Notes under the pieces: model-generated
What the model was told of the DNA's origin: nothing
Database searches by the model: none
The model's input: only the letters and a program-made list of their open reading frames with translations
Shown here: piece by piece, positions 36,601 to 47,326 of the stretch
Layout: each line of letters opens with the position of its first letter
How positions within the stretch are numbered: position 1 is the stretch's first letter
From: Isoetes taiwanensis
Taxonomy: Eukaryota > Streptophyta > Lycopodiopsida > Isoetales > Isoetaceae
Direction: 5' to 3'
Length of the DNA stretch: 64,000 nucleotides
Assembly: GCA_021234155.1 (NCBI GenBank)
Contig: JAJEKV010000206.1
Coordinates: 374,001-438,000 of the forward strand
Translations under genes and position numbers: made by a program

Positions 36601-39600
36601 CGTGTCACACATCGATTGGATAAAATGGCTGAATGTGGGACAACCGTCCTTTACGGCAAAGAGACAAGATGGGCCACCTTTTTGCAATTCCTTGCTTTGT
36701 AAAGCAATCAAATTATAGGAGCTAACACAACTTTTGGCCATTTAATTCTAACAGAACATTATCTAGGAATTGTTTCCCACTTATGAGGAGCAACTTTTAC
36801 ATTCTATTAGTCAATCAAGCTGTTAGACATCTCTTGCACCATTAATCCGTTTCTTATCCAGCTACTCACATTATATACAACCAAAGGCACTTCTTACATT
36901 CTAGTAAAGATTTTCTTAACAACTTTTAACTTTTCTCTATGTTCTAGTCTTTCTTTGATGTTTTACCACGTCCAATTACCTCGCACCACTTTTGGATTCC
37001 CTCCAGAAATTTAGCATCACTCATTCATAAGTTAGAGCTTTTCTGCATTGTTTGTAGCTTATCTAATAATTCATGTTTTACGCAAGTACTACTTACCTAG
37101 AATGAATTGGATGTTGGACCTTTCATACCATAGTAGATCTGTCTTTCCTAAGTGTGCAACATCCATGCTCTATTAGTTGAACTAACGAAGGGTACACTGC
37201 ATGAGAATGGATGACCAATGTAGAAACTGAAACGTTATATTGGTTTATGGAGCAAGCAATGCTGTTGGGTATTGGTATGACGTGATTGAAGTCAGAACTC
37301 AAAGTGATCTCATAGGATTTGGAATTAGTAAAGTTGAACCCAAAATTTTCTAGAGGTGTTATGGCACCTTTTTCGTTCATGAAATGACTTTACAGAAAGG
37401 AAGAAAAAAGGAAGAAAGTAGGTATCATTGTTCATATAGGTGATCTTAGCTAGGTAATAGAACACTTCCCATATAAAATAATATATGCAATGGACACCAA
37501 CAATCAGCATCCAGATCTTTCACTGTGAATTGGGATATTGCAATAGATCAAGGTTTACTCGCAACCCCTATTTCTACTAGCATTACAATTGTCTTTCCTC
37601 TGACACGTCTACTTGGGTTCCAGATTCTAATGCTCATATGGAGATAGTGGATGGCTAATTCTACCCTTTCTTTCATTTGTATTAGAATTGGTAGAGCCAA
37701 AAGTTGCATTGCATGTTGCAGCTAGAGTTAATGGGAAACTCTGGTTAGCAGTTTAGCAGTGAATGCCGTCGATCCGAGACATCGGATCGACATTCTAGGA
37801 TGGGGCGAGCATGCATGTCTTGCATGCATGCATGCGGCGCATGCCCTTCCTGGTTGGGGTTTCGCTATTTTAGGCGCAGTTCAGCTTCAACGTCTCATCG
37901 GCGCTTCCTCTTCTCTCAGCAGTACCTTATTCTCTTTGAATTGTTTCCAGGCAGGGGAGGGGCTTCTTCCTGCTTGGTTTGGCCAATTTGGCGTTTCGTT
38001 CTTGCTGTCCTTTTCCGGCCTTTAGCCTTCGTCCTGTGACCTTCGTCCTCGATTCTAGTTTGATAAGGAAGTTCTCTGGTATTCGGGCGGTTTGTTGGTT
38101 TCATGCGAGCCCCATCCTAGAATCCCGTCGATCCGAGACATCGGATCGACATTCTAGGATGGGGCGAGCATGCATGTCTTGCACATGCGGCGCATGCCCA
38201 TCCTGGTTGGGGTTTTGCTATTTTAGGCGCAGTTCAGCTTCAACGTCTCATCGGCGCTTCCTCTTCTCTCAGCAGTACCTTATTCTCTTTGAACCCACCC
38301 TCCCCCCCTTCTTTGTTTATTGTATTGTGCACAAATTTCTGTTATCATGTTTTTCTTCCACTCGCTGGGTGATGTTTTTTTCCACCCCCTAGGTGATGCT
38401 ATCCTATGGTATGTTTGTGTTGTCTCGTTTGTTGTGTTGGTGATGTGCAGGTACAGGGGTGAGCGGCATCTGTTTCGACTTCTCCATGCGGGGGTTTTTT
38501 GGGAGCGATTTCTATGCCTTACGTTTGTCCAAGCCCCTTGCCGAAGGCTTATCACTAGGGTTTTTCCTCGAAAACCCGAAAGGGCGGGGTTTTTTAATCC
38601 CGGTGATAAGCTTTCGGCAGGTACATCAGCCACTCATCTATTAGCATTGTATTTTTTGGGATCCAAATGATATAATTGGATTTTTCCTTTATTTTTTGTG
38701 GGTAGTTCGCATGTGTGCGGGGCTACCCACTGTCCACCATTGTAGAAAATCTGCTGAGATGAATGAGAAGCCTATCTATCGGACGGTTTATTGGTTTCAT
38801 GCGAGCCCCATCCTAGAATATGATGGTTTTATCTTCTCTCAAAGATCTAGATTTATGAAATTAATTTCACGTGGCCAAACATGCTATTTTATGAAATGAT
38901 CCAACAAATGATAGGAAAGATGACTTCAAATAACCTTTGCTTTTGCATATTCTTGTGAATTCATTTGACCTGAACCAATTTTTTATTTATTCTTTTTCCT
39001 TTTTATTAAATTTTGTTTAACACGTTAACCAAAATTTTTCATCATACCTTCACAAACTTAAGTCATCCCAACTTCATATCCACATATACCCTCCATCAAA
39101 AAACCAGGACCCATGCTCTGGCTGAAACCCAACCCTATTTTTGCTTTTCCCTAGCGTTAAACTAACTGCAGGAACAGACCTACACAGGCTACACTATCAT
39201 AAGCAGACAATGCTCAGAGAAGATCAGCAATAGTGTTCGGCAGTTCTTCAATGACTGTGTTGTAGAACCTTTGAATGTCCTGCAGCATTCTTTCATCCTC
39301 CCTTGTAATAAAGTTGATCGCAACACCCTTCCTCCCAAAATGACCACTACGACCAATACGATGTAAGTAATTCTCTGGTTGAGTCGAGAAATCATAATTG
39401 ATAATCAATGAAACCAGCTGAACGCAAGCTAAAAGATCTGTTGTTATCAGAACCCGTGAGGAACCTGATCGGAACTCATGCATAATAATATCACGAGCAC
39501 TTTGGTCCATATCTCCATGAGTTGCAGAAACAATACGACCTCGGCTTCTCATCTTATCAGCTAGAAAATCAACCTTTCTTCTTGTGTTGCAGAAAATGAC

Positions 39601-42600
39601 AGTTTGAGTTATTGCAACTGTCTCATAAAGATCACACAAGGTGTCAAGCTTCCAATCTTCACGCTCCACATTCACATAAAACTGCTTAATACCTTCAAGT
39701 GTTAGTTCATCCCTATTTACCAAAATTCTTACAGGGTTGTTCATACTTCTTGTTATTTCCAAGGCCTCTGGAGGCATGGTGGCAGAGAATACTCCAACCT
39801 GAATCCTGGGAGGGAGCATCTGGAAAATATCATAAACCTGGTCCCTGAATCCTCTTGACAGCATTTCATCAGCCTCATCTAAAACAAAAATTTTAATATA
39901 CTCAAGATGAAGAGCACGTCGTGTAAGCATGTCATGCACCTTCCTAGGAGTTCCAACAACTACATGAACTCCGCTTTGCAATGTACGCTGATCCCGGCGT
40001 ATATCTGTTCCACCAACACAAGCATGTACCTTCACTTGCAAGTAATCACCAAGAGCTCGCATCACTTTCTCAATCTGCTGGGCAAGCTCTCTAGTAGGAG
40101 CAAGCACTAATGCCTGGCACTCAACTAGGTTATAGTCCAATTGTTGCAAAATTCCAGCACAGAAAGTTGCAGTTCTTCTGGTTCCTGGTTGGACCTGTTG
40201 AATAACATCAAGTCCCCTGCAGAAAGAAACTATTCCCTGCTGCTGAATTGCACAAGACTTTTCAAAACCATATGCATAAATGCCTCTTATGAGATTCACT
40301 TGAAGACCCATAGAAGCAAATGTGTCAGGATCAATTTCATTCATATCATTCATCTCCTCCAACCTGGTCGCTTTATCTTTCTTCTCGCTTAGCTTTTTTG
40401 AAGTCTTGAAAGAGAATATCCGCTCTTATGTACACTTACACTACAATAAAGGTGAAAAGGGTGCCCTTTTTACCTTTTTGCAACAAATCGCATTGCTCGT
40501 CTTCCACTGCTTCATTTCTATTCAGTTTGCTTCCTCTGCCCAAGCCATAGCCAAGCTTATGCCAAGCGATAGCCATAGCCATAGCCAAGCTAGAAGGTGA
40601 AACAAGAGACTGACATCGCCGCAGATCTGATATGGCCATAGCGGAAGGTTGAAGACCTTGTGTTGCCTACATACACATCATATCCTGCATCAGCCAGAAT
40701 AAATGCAAGCCAGAATAAGCCACATACACATCATCCTGTGGTCACAATCGTACACACATTTACATTTTTTTTTTTTTGTGATTTGGATCATCCGGCAGAA
40801 AAATGCAGAAATTTTGCATGGATTTTGAGGACTGTACCACGTATTCAATGCTGTTATAGGTACCGAGTGGAAGAACGAAAGTGCCACAGAAGCATTGAAA
40901 CTGAGCTGTGCCCAAATCATCGGCTCCAACTGGAATAGAGCAAAAAGAAGGCACGTTATAGCCTTGGAAATTCCTCTGCCTCCAGAGCAAATCGACCCAG
41001 CGCTTCCTTTCTTTAAACCATCTTGCCGGAACTGGGCATCTATTATTTCTTCCTTATAACGTTGCGCCTCCACATTACAAAACCCTAAATTCATTTTACA
41101 AGCCTCTCCAGATAACTGATCATGCCTTGCCCAACAACTTTTGTAGCTTTCAATGGTTAGAAAAAGTATGCAAGTCAAACCTTTCTACCTTATGAAAGAG
41201 TCAAGACAACTTGATCTAACCACAAGGATACTAGAGGCTCTCCAATACAACCTTCCCAAAAATAATACCTGATACGATTAAAAAAAAAAGAAAGAATAAA
41301 AGTCTAGTGGATAAACAGATCCAACCAACCAAATCGCTCATTTAAGGAATGCAAACCAAATTACTTTCTTTTTATAACAAAGAAGAATAATATAGATCTC
41401 TTCAAAGGAATCACTACCAACTACTCTTCATATCTCAATGCCACTCAATTAAGTGGAGGAACATCCACTCTAATAATAGCAGATGTTGAAGCTATCAACA
41501 ATTGAGTTAGCGCAGCTTGAGGAGCTGAACTAATCTTGTGAGGTTGTGGAGCCTTCATGCAAGGAGAAGACCATCCTTCTTCCAATAATTCTTGTTTGTC
41601 TAGAATGTTGCTAAGGAGGTGATGGTGCAAAAAGAACTTCAAATGAAGGAACAAGAGTTAGTAATACTAGTGTTTTGACTAGTGTAGAGATAGATAAGAA
41701 GATGAAATAACAGGACATGCTTGGACATGGAAAGAAGTATCATGGACATGTAAAGAGGTAATTGACTTAGATGGACATGGAAAAAAGGAACATGAACCTG
41801 TAAAGAGACAATTGAATTAGATGATATATGACATGTGTTAGGAGCAATTGAAGAGGTAAAAGACAAAAGTTTGCACTGATTAGCAAAAGCCTCATCATTG
41901 AGGAACATCTTGGCAAGCACTAATCCATTAAGCATGGGATATACAAATTCATGGATCATTAACGATAGAATGGGTAAGATGCACCTGCAAGTGAGAAGTC
42001 AAATATGACAAAGAAATTTTTTATCCTTATTCAAAACCTCCAGAGATGCCAATGAGGAAAGCCTAGTCTATGAAAATGTTGTCTTAGACAAAATCCAATT
42101 CTCTTGAGATCAAGAACTACCTAGTGAAATGGCAAACAACAACATGAGACACAAGATTTTAAACATACTGCAAATTAGCATTACGATCAATCTCAACAAC
42201 TGGTAAAGCAACCTGTATAAAAGCATTTGGACACCCCTATACTTTATAAGATACACCCTCAGATGAAAATTGAACATCTATACCATGTTGCATTTGTAAC
42301 TCGTTTAAATATATGAGTTCAATTCTTTCTTATGTTCTGCAACATGATATTCTGCTGCAGCAGAGATACGTGCAGATTGCACACTACATGCCATATCACA
42401 TTTGAAACGAGATGCACCTGGACTATGTCGGCCGTTGAATTCGGGAATATATAGCCTATGGTTTTGAATATGCATACGACGAAGTCTATGGTTTGGAATG
42501 TGATAGATAAACTTAAACCTCTACCAAAAAAACCAAGGCTCTACTTTCACCAATACAATCGACAGTCAAATGTGATTATCCTTTCAAATTAAACCTGCCC

Positions 42601-44461
42601 AAACAAGTATGGTCCTTTTTTACAACCACATCATTTTTGCTCTAAAATCCCATGATGTTATGGTAGATATATTCATCTACAAGAATCCTAGCCACTTTAT
42701 CAAAAGAATACAGCAGATGAAAAGAAGCATAGGCAAAATAAAAGATGGATATAGAGGTTCCAATTGAGACGTATACAGTGGCACATAATTAGAAAGAGGT
42801 GGAAAGTGTTGCAAGTCCACACTCATATTAATAGGAGTAGGGTCAAGAACAAGGGAATGAAGGCAAGCAATGTTGTTTCCATAGGGGTGCGGTACCTTTC
42901 AAGTACCAAACCAAACGGTACGTGCAAAATAAAAAATGCAATGTCTTTGTTCAAATTTGGTATTTTTCAACACAAGTACGATAATTATTATAAAGGTCAC
43001 AATATGTACTTTATAGGTGTTTTATAAGCACGGTAAGTATTTTATAAATATTTTGTAGGTACAACACTTTTTTTTTGAAGGCATTAGCAACACTTTTTGA
43101 CATACTGGCCCTTTTTTTTAGTACGTTAAAAACTAAGAGGTACGTTACGAGGTATGATACGTTAAATACTTACGGTACATAACAACATAACAACAGTGAC
43201 TTAGGCAAGAATCATTCTGTAAATTAAGAAGCGACAAAAAAGAATTCATATCATGCACAAAAGAAGAGGCAAAAACACCTACAGTTGAAAAAGGCATTTC
43301 TAAAACTGGCAGACTAGGGTTTGTTATGGCAGCCTAAATATAAAATCTTAAATCCAAGACTTAGCGAACTATATAAATTATATGCTGAGAAAAGTTAGTA
43401 TCTCCAACTTTCCAACACACTAAAAAATGCATGAGTCCGACACTCAAGCTAGAAGTTATTAAGAAAACTATGTCGTCTGTCACGGCCCCCATCATGAATT
43501 ATTATGACAGCTATGTCTGGACATTTAGGCAAGGAAGGCAAGCTATGTCCGGAAGGGCGAGCAAGTGACCAAACCTTTTTTTTTGTTGTATTTGTTATCA
43601 TTGCGCCAGTATATATATAGACATAAACATGGTCTATCATCAACTAGTTACATCATCAATTAGTTACATTGTTGCTCCAATCGATGAACGTTGAAGTCCA
43701 TCTTTAGTATATTATTATATTTTTATTCCTAGATTGTTTTGGGGATTCATTTTTAAGCATTTTCTTACGAGCAAAAATGATTGTCTGCTATAGTTGCAGA
43801 TTAGGGATGCCTCAGATGTGTCCTATTGCTAGATCCAGACATCAAATAACTGATTGTTAAATGCTTTCCGATCATAACAATAGTTACTTAGTTCATGTTG
43901 GTGCATAGAAATTCATTTAGGTTATTGCTATATAGAAAAATTTATTCACCTTATGTGTCACAACTGATGAGCCCATGTGCATTGGAACATCTCTAAGCTT
44001 CATTTATCATTTAACTCATCAGTGAAATATCAAGAAATTTATTTAGGAGGGTCTGGTGTAGATGGTGTTGATAAACATATACCATAGAACAAAATGTGAA
44101 TGTGCTAATTGTTTTAATGTTAAATGTCCTAATTTTCTTATGATATGCAGTTAATGGCGACATCTATATGGGATCATTTGTTAATGATCTAAAGGAAGGG
44201 AGAGGAGTCTATTACTACAATGATAAATCATCAAAATACGAAGGGTTATGGAAGGCAGATGTCGCAATTTGTGGATCATATGCAAAAATGGATGAGAAAG
44301 ATAGCACCACATTGCCAGAGCTAGAACTTCAAGGCTCTAAATACTTTGCAGAAAACAGAATAAATGATCTTATAAGTCAGAAGGTGGTTAAGTCATACAA
44401 TGCCAACAATATTGGCAGTCAAGAGACAACATACCTTAAGAGGAGCAGCTTCAGTTACTAG
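31950..44461 (+). CDS. MORN3: MORN repeat protein, MORN3-like (five exons)
   Basis: Exons are 31950-31966, 32037-32185, 32646-32794, 32927-33101 and 44151-44461 (stop TAG). All junctions are GT-AG, all phases agree, and the sum is 801 nt for 266 residues, close to animal MORN3 length. The split codons read through sensibly (Ser, Gly and Val). Seven MORN repeats are visible, starting [12 protein letters not shown] (about residue 45), [60 protein letters not shown] and a last [15 protein letters not shown]. The N-terminal [13 protein letters not shown] and the final [10 protein letters not shown] resemble MORN3 rather than radial-spoke RSPH1. MORN3 is a sperm-associated protein in mammals; a role in motile plant sperm is inference. 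The first ATG pair (31950, 31953) follows an in-frame TGA. No stop or frameshift is seen. The last intron is 11,049 bp. Confidence 0.85.
32406..32558. repeat. Two adjoining hexanucleotide repeats in intron 2 of the MORN gene
   Basis: About 15 copies of GTCTTG (32406-32496) change through two variant units into about nine copies of TTTGCC (32505-32558). Because the period is a multiple of three, all frames stay open and give false two-residue repeat proteins. Confidence 0.95.
33375..33652. repeat. Diverged duplication and T32 tract in the large intron
   Basis: Two copies of about 110 bp (from 33393 and 33510) share tattgtttaga, ggactatttga and tagattatttgagt. A run of 32 T residues follows at 33621-33652. 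Confidence 0.65.
33860..34700 (+). mobile_element. LINE 3' fragment with zinc-knuckle end, hairpin module and (TATTC) tail
   Basis: The frame at 34099-34518 (with shifts before it) encodes the C-terminal part of a LINE ORF2: a [20 protein letters not shown] segment with Cys/His spacing of the LINE C-terminal knuckle, ending at TAG 34518. The homologous but shifted region is at 58440-58720. The untranslated part carries the hairpin module (34538-34621), gggtcccat, a GACC..GGTC hairpin, an A-run and about five TATTC units (34674-34699). It lies in sense orientation in the large MORN intron and is 5'-truncated. Confidence 0.85.
34701..36299. other. Intron sequence, nothing recognised
   Basis: No domain, element end or RNA gene was recognised in this part of the large intron. 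Confidence 0.5.
36303..36432. mobile_element. GC-rich foldback element
   Basis: 36319-36347 pairs with 36387-36415 over 29 bp with one mismatch (AAAGGCCCCCTGGCC on the left arm). The pairing extends outward with small gaps through tttacg near 36306 and cgtaaa near 36423. The loop (gaaagcgggccgacgcg...) is also rich in G+C. In AT-rich surroundings this looks like an inserted hairpin MITE without coding capacity. Confidence 0.75.
36433..37760. other. Intron sequence, nothing recognised
   Basis: No supported gene or element boundary. Confidence 0.5.
37761..38822. mobile_element. Two tandem units with inverted ends (attctaggatggggc)
   Basis: Unit 1 (37761-38123) and unit 2 (38120-38820) both begin with the palindromic GTCGATCCGAGACATCGG block, then attctaggatggggcgagca, and share about 180 bp up to ttattctctttgaa (37940 and 38294). 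Both end with catgcgagccccatcctaga, which is close to the reverse complement of the start. The middles differ: unit 2 has an extra stretch of about 490 bp that carries a LINE-type hairpin module (38540-38618). They look like TIR elements in tandem. Confidence 0.7.
38540..38618 (+). other. Hairpin module shared with LINE 3' ends, fourth copy
   Basis: The core (ggtttttcctcgaaaaccc, a short tetraloop stem, then ggggttttttaatcc) matches the LINE 3' modules at 27.0, 34.5 and 58.9 kb. Here the outer stem is a different 16 bp pair (38540-38555 with 38603-38618, one G-T wobble) and the inner loop is CCC-GAAA-GGG (38575-38584) rather than TTCG. No LINE coding sequence or microsatellite tail is next to it. 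Confidence 0.75.
38823..39213. other. Intron sequence 3' of the eIF4A-like copy
   Basis: No gene. A T-rich stretch at 38979-39015 lies about 200 bp downstream of the eIF4A-like stop on minus and could be a decayed poly(A) tail, but it is interrupted and unconvincing. Confidence 0.35.
39214..40353 (-). CDS. EIF4A: Intronless eIF4A-like DEAD-box protein with broken catalytic motifs
   Basis: A single open frame of 379 codons from the ATG at 40353-40351 covers nearly all of eIF4A without introns, frameshifts or stops. Intact are the Q region ([13 protein letters not shown]), [12 protein letters not shown] (VLDEADEM), SAT and HGDMDQ. Changed are motif I (GTGKT expected, GTRRT present, so the nucleotide-binding Lys is lost), Ib (TPGR to TPRK), V (ARGIDVQQ replaced by the shorter ACVQL, a net in-frame loss of three codons) and the last Arg of motif VI (HRIGRSGR to HRIGRSGH). 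The usual N-terminus of about 35 residues is replaced; an open but ATG-less frame precedes the start. Absence of introns suggests a retrocopy. It lies antisense in the last intron of the MORN gene. It should not hydrolyse ATP; it is either a decaying copy or a dead-helicase paralogue. Confidence 0.85.
   Translation of the reverse strand: MNDMNEIDPDTFASMGLQVNLIRGIYAYGFEKSCAIQQQGIVSFCRGLDVIQQVQPGTRRTATFCAGILQQLDYNLVECQALVLAPTRELAQQIEKVMRALGDYLQVKVHACVGGTDIRRDQRTLQSGVHVVVGTPRKVHDMLTRRALHLEYIKIFVLDEADEMLSRGFRDQVYDIFQMLPPRIQVGVFSATMPPEALEITRSMNNPVRILVNRDELTLEGIKQFYVNVEREDWKLDTLCDLYETVAITQTVIFCNTRRKVDFLADKMRSRGRIVSATHGDMDQSARDIIMHEFRSGSSRVLITTDLLACVQLVSLIINYDFSTQPENYLHRIGRSGHFGRKGVAINFITREDERMLQDIQRFYNTVIEELPNTIADLL
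40354..42419. other. Intron sequence with unassigned minus frames
   Basis: Two minus frames (40690-41178, starting [16 protein letters not shown] from an inner ATG near 41093, and 41445-41960) have a protein-like look but no family that I recognise. Sequence 5' of the eIF4A-like copy gives no clear promoter. Confidence 0.4.
42420..42640 (-). repeat. Diverged relative of the SINE at 52-53.6 kb
   Basis: On the + strand the blocks aacctctaccaaaa, ctactttcaccaatac and gtgattatc, in this order, match the tRNA-like part of the SINE copies at 52164-53606 with many differences. Confidence 0.5.
42641..44150. other. Intron sequence, small tacgttaa-type repeat
   Basis: Between 42890 and 43190 short words such as ggtacgtt and acgttaaa recur, as in other low-complexity relics of this window. 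Nothing else was recognised before the last MORN exon. Confidence 0.4.
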
Positions 44462-44697
44462 TTAGAACCTGCAGGTTCTTGAAAAATATCAAGTCCATAT
44501 CTCTTCAGATATTGGCCCATCATTTATGGAGAATGACAGAAGTTTTGGCTCTAGGCTTGTGGCTAGGTCTAAAGCATCTGAGGTTTTACATGTACTATAC
44601 TGGCTTGGCATTGGCTTAACCACTTTAATTAACAACATCCTCATTTCTTCATCGTTTAAATAATATATGGTTTTAGAATTATGAGTCGATTTGCCAT

Positions 44698-44703
44698 AAT
44701 AAA
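44698..44703 (+). promoter_or_regulatory. Candidate polyadenylation signal of the MORN gene
   Basis: AATAAA lies about 240 bp after the MORN stop codon, before the next element begins near 44850. Plant signals are weakly conserved, so this is only a candidate. Confidence 0.3.
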
Positions 44704-44849
44704 CATTTATCATGACGGGAAGTAAGTTCGACGTACTTTTCTTTTTTAACTTCAATCTCCATAAAATAGGAGTGATATTAATGATTTCAATTTTGAATAT
44801 TCTTATACTGTAAATTTTGATTACCAATCATTCTTTATCGCTTTATTAA

Positions 44850-45960
44850 TGGCAAGATTATGGATCTCGAGGGCATGCAGATCGAATTGTTGACTTCCCA
44901 TTCCTCACTAGTCTATTTAATAGGGCCCCTAAGGATGGCTTCCTATAGTATGCATTATTAGTAGAGTGGTTCCAGTCTATAAGGCTGGTGATCGTCATTA
45001 CCTTGCCAATTACCCCACATTCATGATCAGTCCATTATTAACGAAATTGTTGGTCAGAATTCTTTGACAGCAATTGACATCATGGGTAGAGAAACCTTGG
45101 TATGTGCACTTGGATAGACATGTGTTGGACCGATTGCTCCATAATTGACCTTATCTTAACGTTGCACAATATAGCACACAGTAGAAAGAAAGAAATGACA
45201 TGATCTTTATTGCTGCTTTGTGGATTTTGGTAAAGGCTTTTGACAAAGTTTCTAGTAGGGAGAAGCTATAGGGAAGATTATCGCACTTAGGCGTTTTTCA
45301 AAGGTTGCAAACTAAAATATACAGACTATATGAAACAAACTTAGCTCAAATGCCACTAGTAGACCAACCTATCAGCAATAGTATGGGAGTGTGCCAAGGA
45401 TGTCCCACTTTCTTTGACACTATTGGGACTATACATTGAACAGCTCAAATGACTAGCTTTCTGAGCATAGAGCTGAGGGTTATGACTTGCTTATCACACT
45501 CCTGCAAGTGCGCAACAACATCTGGGTGCATTGAGTGCATTCCATCATAAGCTTTTAGCTCACACTCCTGCAAGTACGCAACAACATTTGGGTGCATTGA
45601 GTGCATTCCGTCATAATACTGGAATATGGATCAACTTGATCAAGACTAAGGCACTGCTAATATCATCTTCTAAGCAGCACATACAACCTTGCTTCACTTA
45701 TCAAGGTCAAAATCTGGAAGCGCAGAAACATATAAACACCTTAGAGTGGAGTTTATTACCACCATATACTGGGACACTTGTACCCAGCAACGGGTAACTG
45801 CATGTTGGAAGGCTTTGTATACCATGTAGGACATTTGCCACAAACTGGAGCTTTATGACTAGGCTCGTCAGTACATTTATTCTGGGTTTTGATGGAGCCG
45901 GTTCTCCTATATGGAGTGGAAGGATGGGGTAAGGAATACACCTAAATGTATAGGGTAACA
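44850..45960 (+). pseudogene. LINE reverse transcriptase remnant
   Basis: Across shifted frames the + strand reads as the middle of a LINE RT: a VDFGKAFDKVSREKL-like block (about 45220-45270), a MGVCQGCP block (about 45383-45407) and a late NLIKTKALLISS / FTYQGQNLEA segment matching the same parts of the LINE at 56.4-59 kb. The YADD box is missing. A 63 bp tandem duplication (cacactcctgcaagt unit, 45500 and 45562) sits where catalytic sequence is expected. Confidence 0.75.
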
Positions 45961-46399
45961 TAGAAAACCCAATGCGTGCCCTTTTTCAAATGAAAAACCC
46001 CCAACTTACAATATTTAAATGTTGCTTCACACACAACCCCTCCGATTTCATACTTCTTTTATCATTAAGAAACCCATCCTACACGATCTAGAAAATAATA
46101 CTCTACATACCGACCAAATGTTATATAATATATTTGTAGAATGATGCAATAAATTTCTTTGTACAATTCACGCATTTGATCCTATATGCCCAAGTAGAAA
46201 CCTTACCTTAAGTTCCTCTCCATGCACATTTCAATGAGGTACAACTAGACTGTTAAAAAAGTTTGATCTCTCTATGTTAAACATCTGTATATATAGATGT
46301 TCCTGAACAGTTTATTTTGATGCCAAATTTAACATTTCTCTCTTCAACAAAATTTTAGTTGCTTTTGATACATGTCAGTGTCTATGCCAAGTTCAACAC

Positions 46400-46720
46400 T
46401 TGTGCTCCCCTTCTTTTAGTAATAAAGTATTAAGTATTCCAATCCTGCCTTTTGAAGTGGTAGAAATCTTGCTTTCTGCAAAGGATACGATATCGAACTG
46501 TATACTTGACCCCTAGTGCATGGATCAAAAAGGCTTTTTGAATACCATCTAGGCTTATCCCATGTGGCGGATGTTATCACGGAACACCATACCTCTACAC
46601 CATATAGGTATACTAGCTTTACTACTACATGAAATAATGTGCCTAATGGGGCCAATCATAAAGCTGTGCTTTTGAGACAATAGCTACACATAGCATATAA
46701 AGTCCTCCAGCCTGCAGTTA
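46400..46720 (-). pseudogene. LINE RT C-terminal fragment
   Basis: On minus the frame at 46655-46416 has VYLYGVEVWCSVITSATWDK, matching the LYGVEVWGGSIS-type block found after the polymerase domain of plant LINEs. Its orientation is opposite to the RT remnant at 44850-45960, so it is a separate piece. Confidence 0.65.
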
Positions 46721-47293
46721 CCCTTTTCCTGAATACAATGCATGACAGTCATGAACTCCACCCGAGATACTTGTATGTTTGCACCACCTACACGAAATGC
46801 CTATGGTAGAAGAATTGGGATGACATGGGTTGTGTGAAAGGAAATCTATCAAAACTCTAGTCTTGGTCAAGTTGACCCATATACTGCTATTTATAGAAGC
46901 TACTTTTAGTACGTGAAGGTGTTTATGTACTAACTACGTTATGGGCCAAGAGAATCCCATTATTTATATATAATAATTATATAATGATACAAGAATTTAG
47001 CGCTGGCGGAGCTAGCGCCTTTTGTTATTTTTTTTTTAGATTACATACATCATATTTTTTATATATAAGTGTCGTATGTGTATAAGTACATTTGTCTTTA
47101 AAGGGGACAATAGTAGGGAGGTATGCATATGATCGTTAAAGATATTTGATGTGGTGTGGCTACAGTAGGGGTTCTATGCGCTAACCTGAGAGTCGAACCC
47201 AGGTTGCTTCATGGGCGCATTGTCCACGGTGTAGAGGGAGCATCGGTTCTTGTAGGGCACCAGTGCTCCATCTACATCGTCGGCGTTGAAGTG

Positions 47294-47326
<33 letters not shown>

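Noticed and set aside
36289-36741. Minus frames of 91 and 150 codons over the GC-rich foldback
   Set aside because: They run through the inverted repeat and have no domain; their openness comes from base composition.
38979-39015. Poly(A) tail of the eIF4A-like retrocopy (T-rich stretch on +)
   Set aside because: The stretch is interrupted and such runs are frequent here, and no target-site duplication was found; lack of introns remains the only retrocopy evidence.
40690-41178. Minus frame of 162 codons upstream of the eIF4A-like copy
   Set aside because: No recognisable domain, an A/T-rich second half, and no splice or promoter evidence; kept only as unassigned sequence.
41445-41654. Minus frame ending [18 protein letters not shown], faintly like a chaperonin (CCT) C-terminus
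   Set aside because: Only a few residues agree and no other chaperonin motif is near, so the likeness is probably chance.
47156-47290. Possible functional tRNA gene (B box GGTTCGACTC on minus)
   Set aside because: No complete cloverleaf with acceptor and anticodon stems can be drawn and the A box is poor; at best a tRNA-derived relic.
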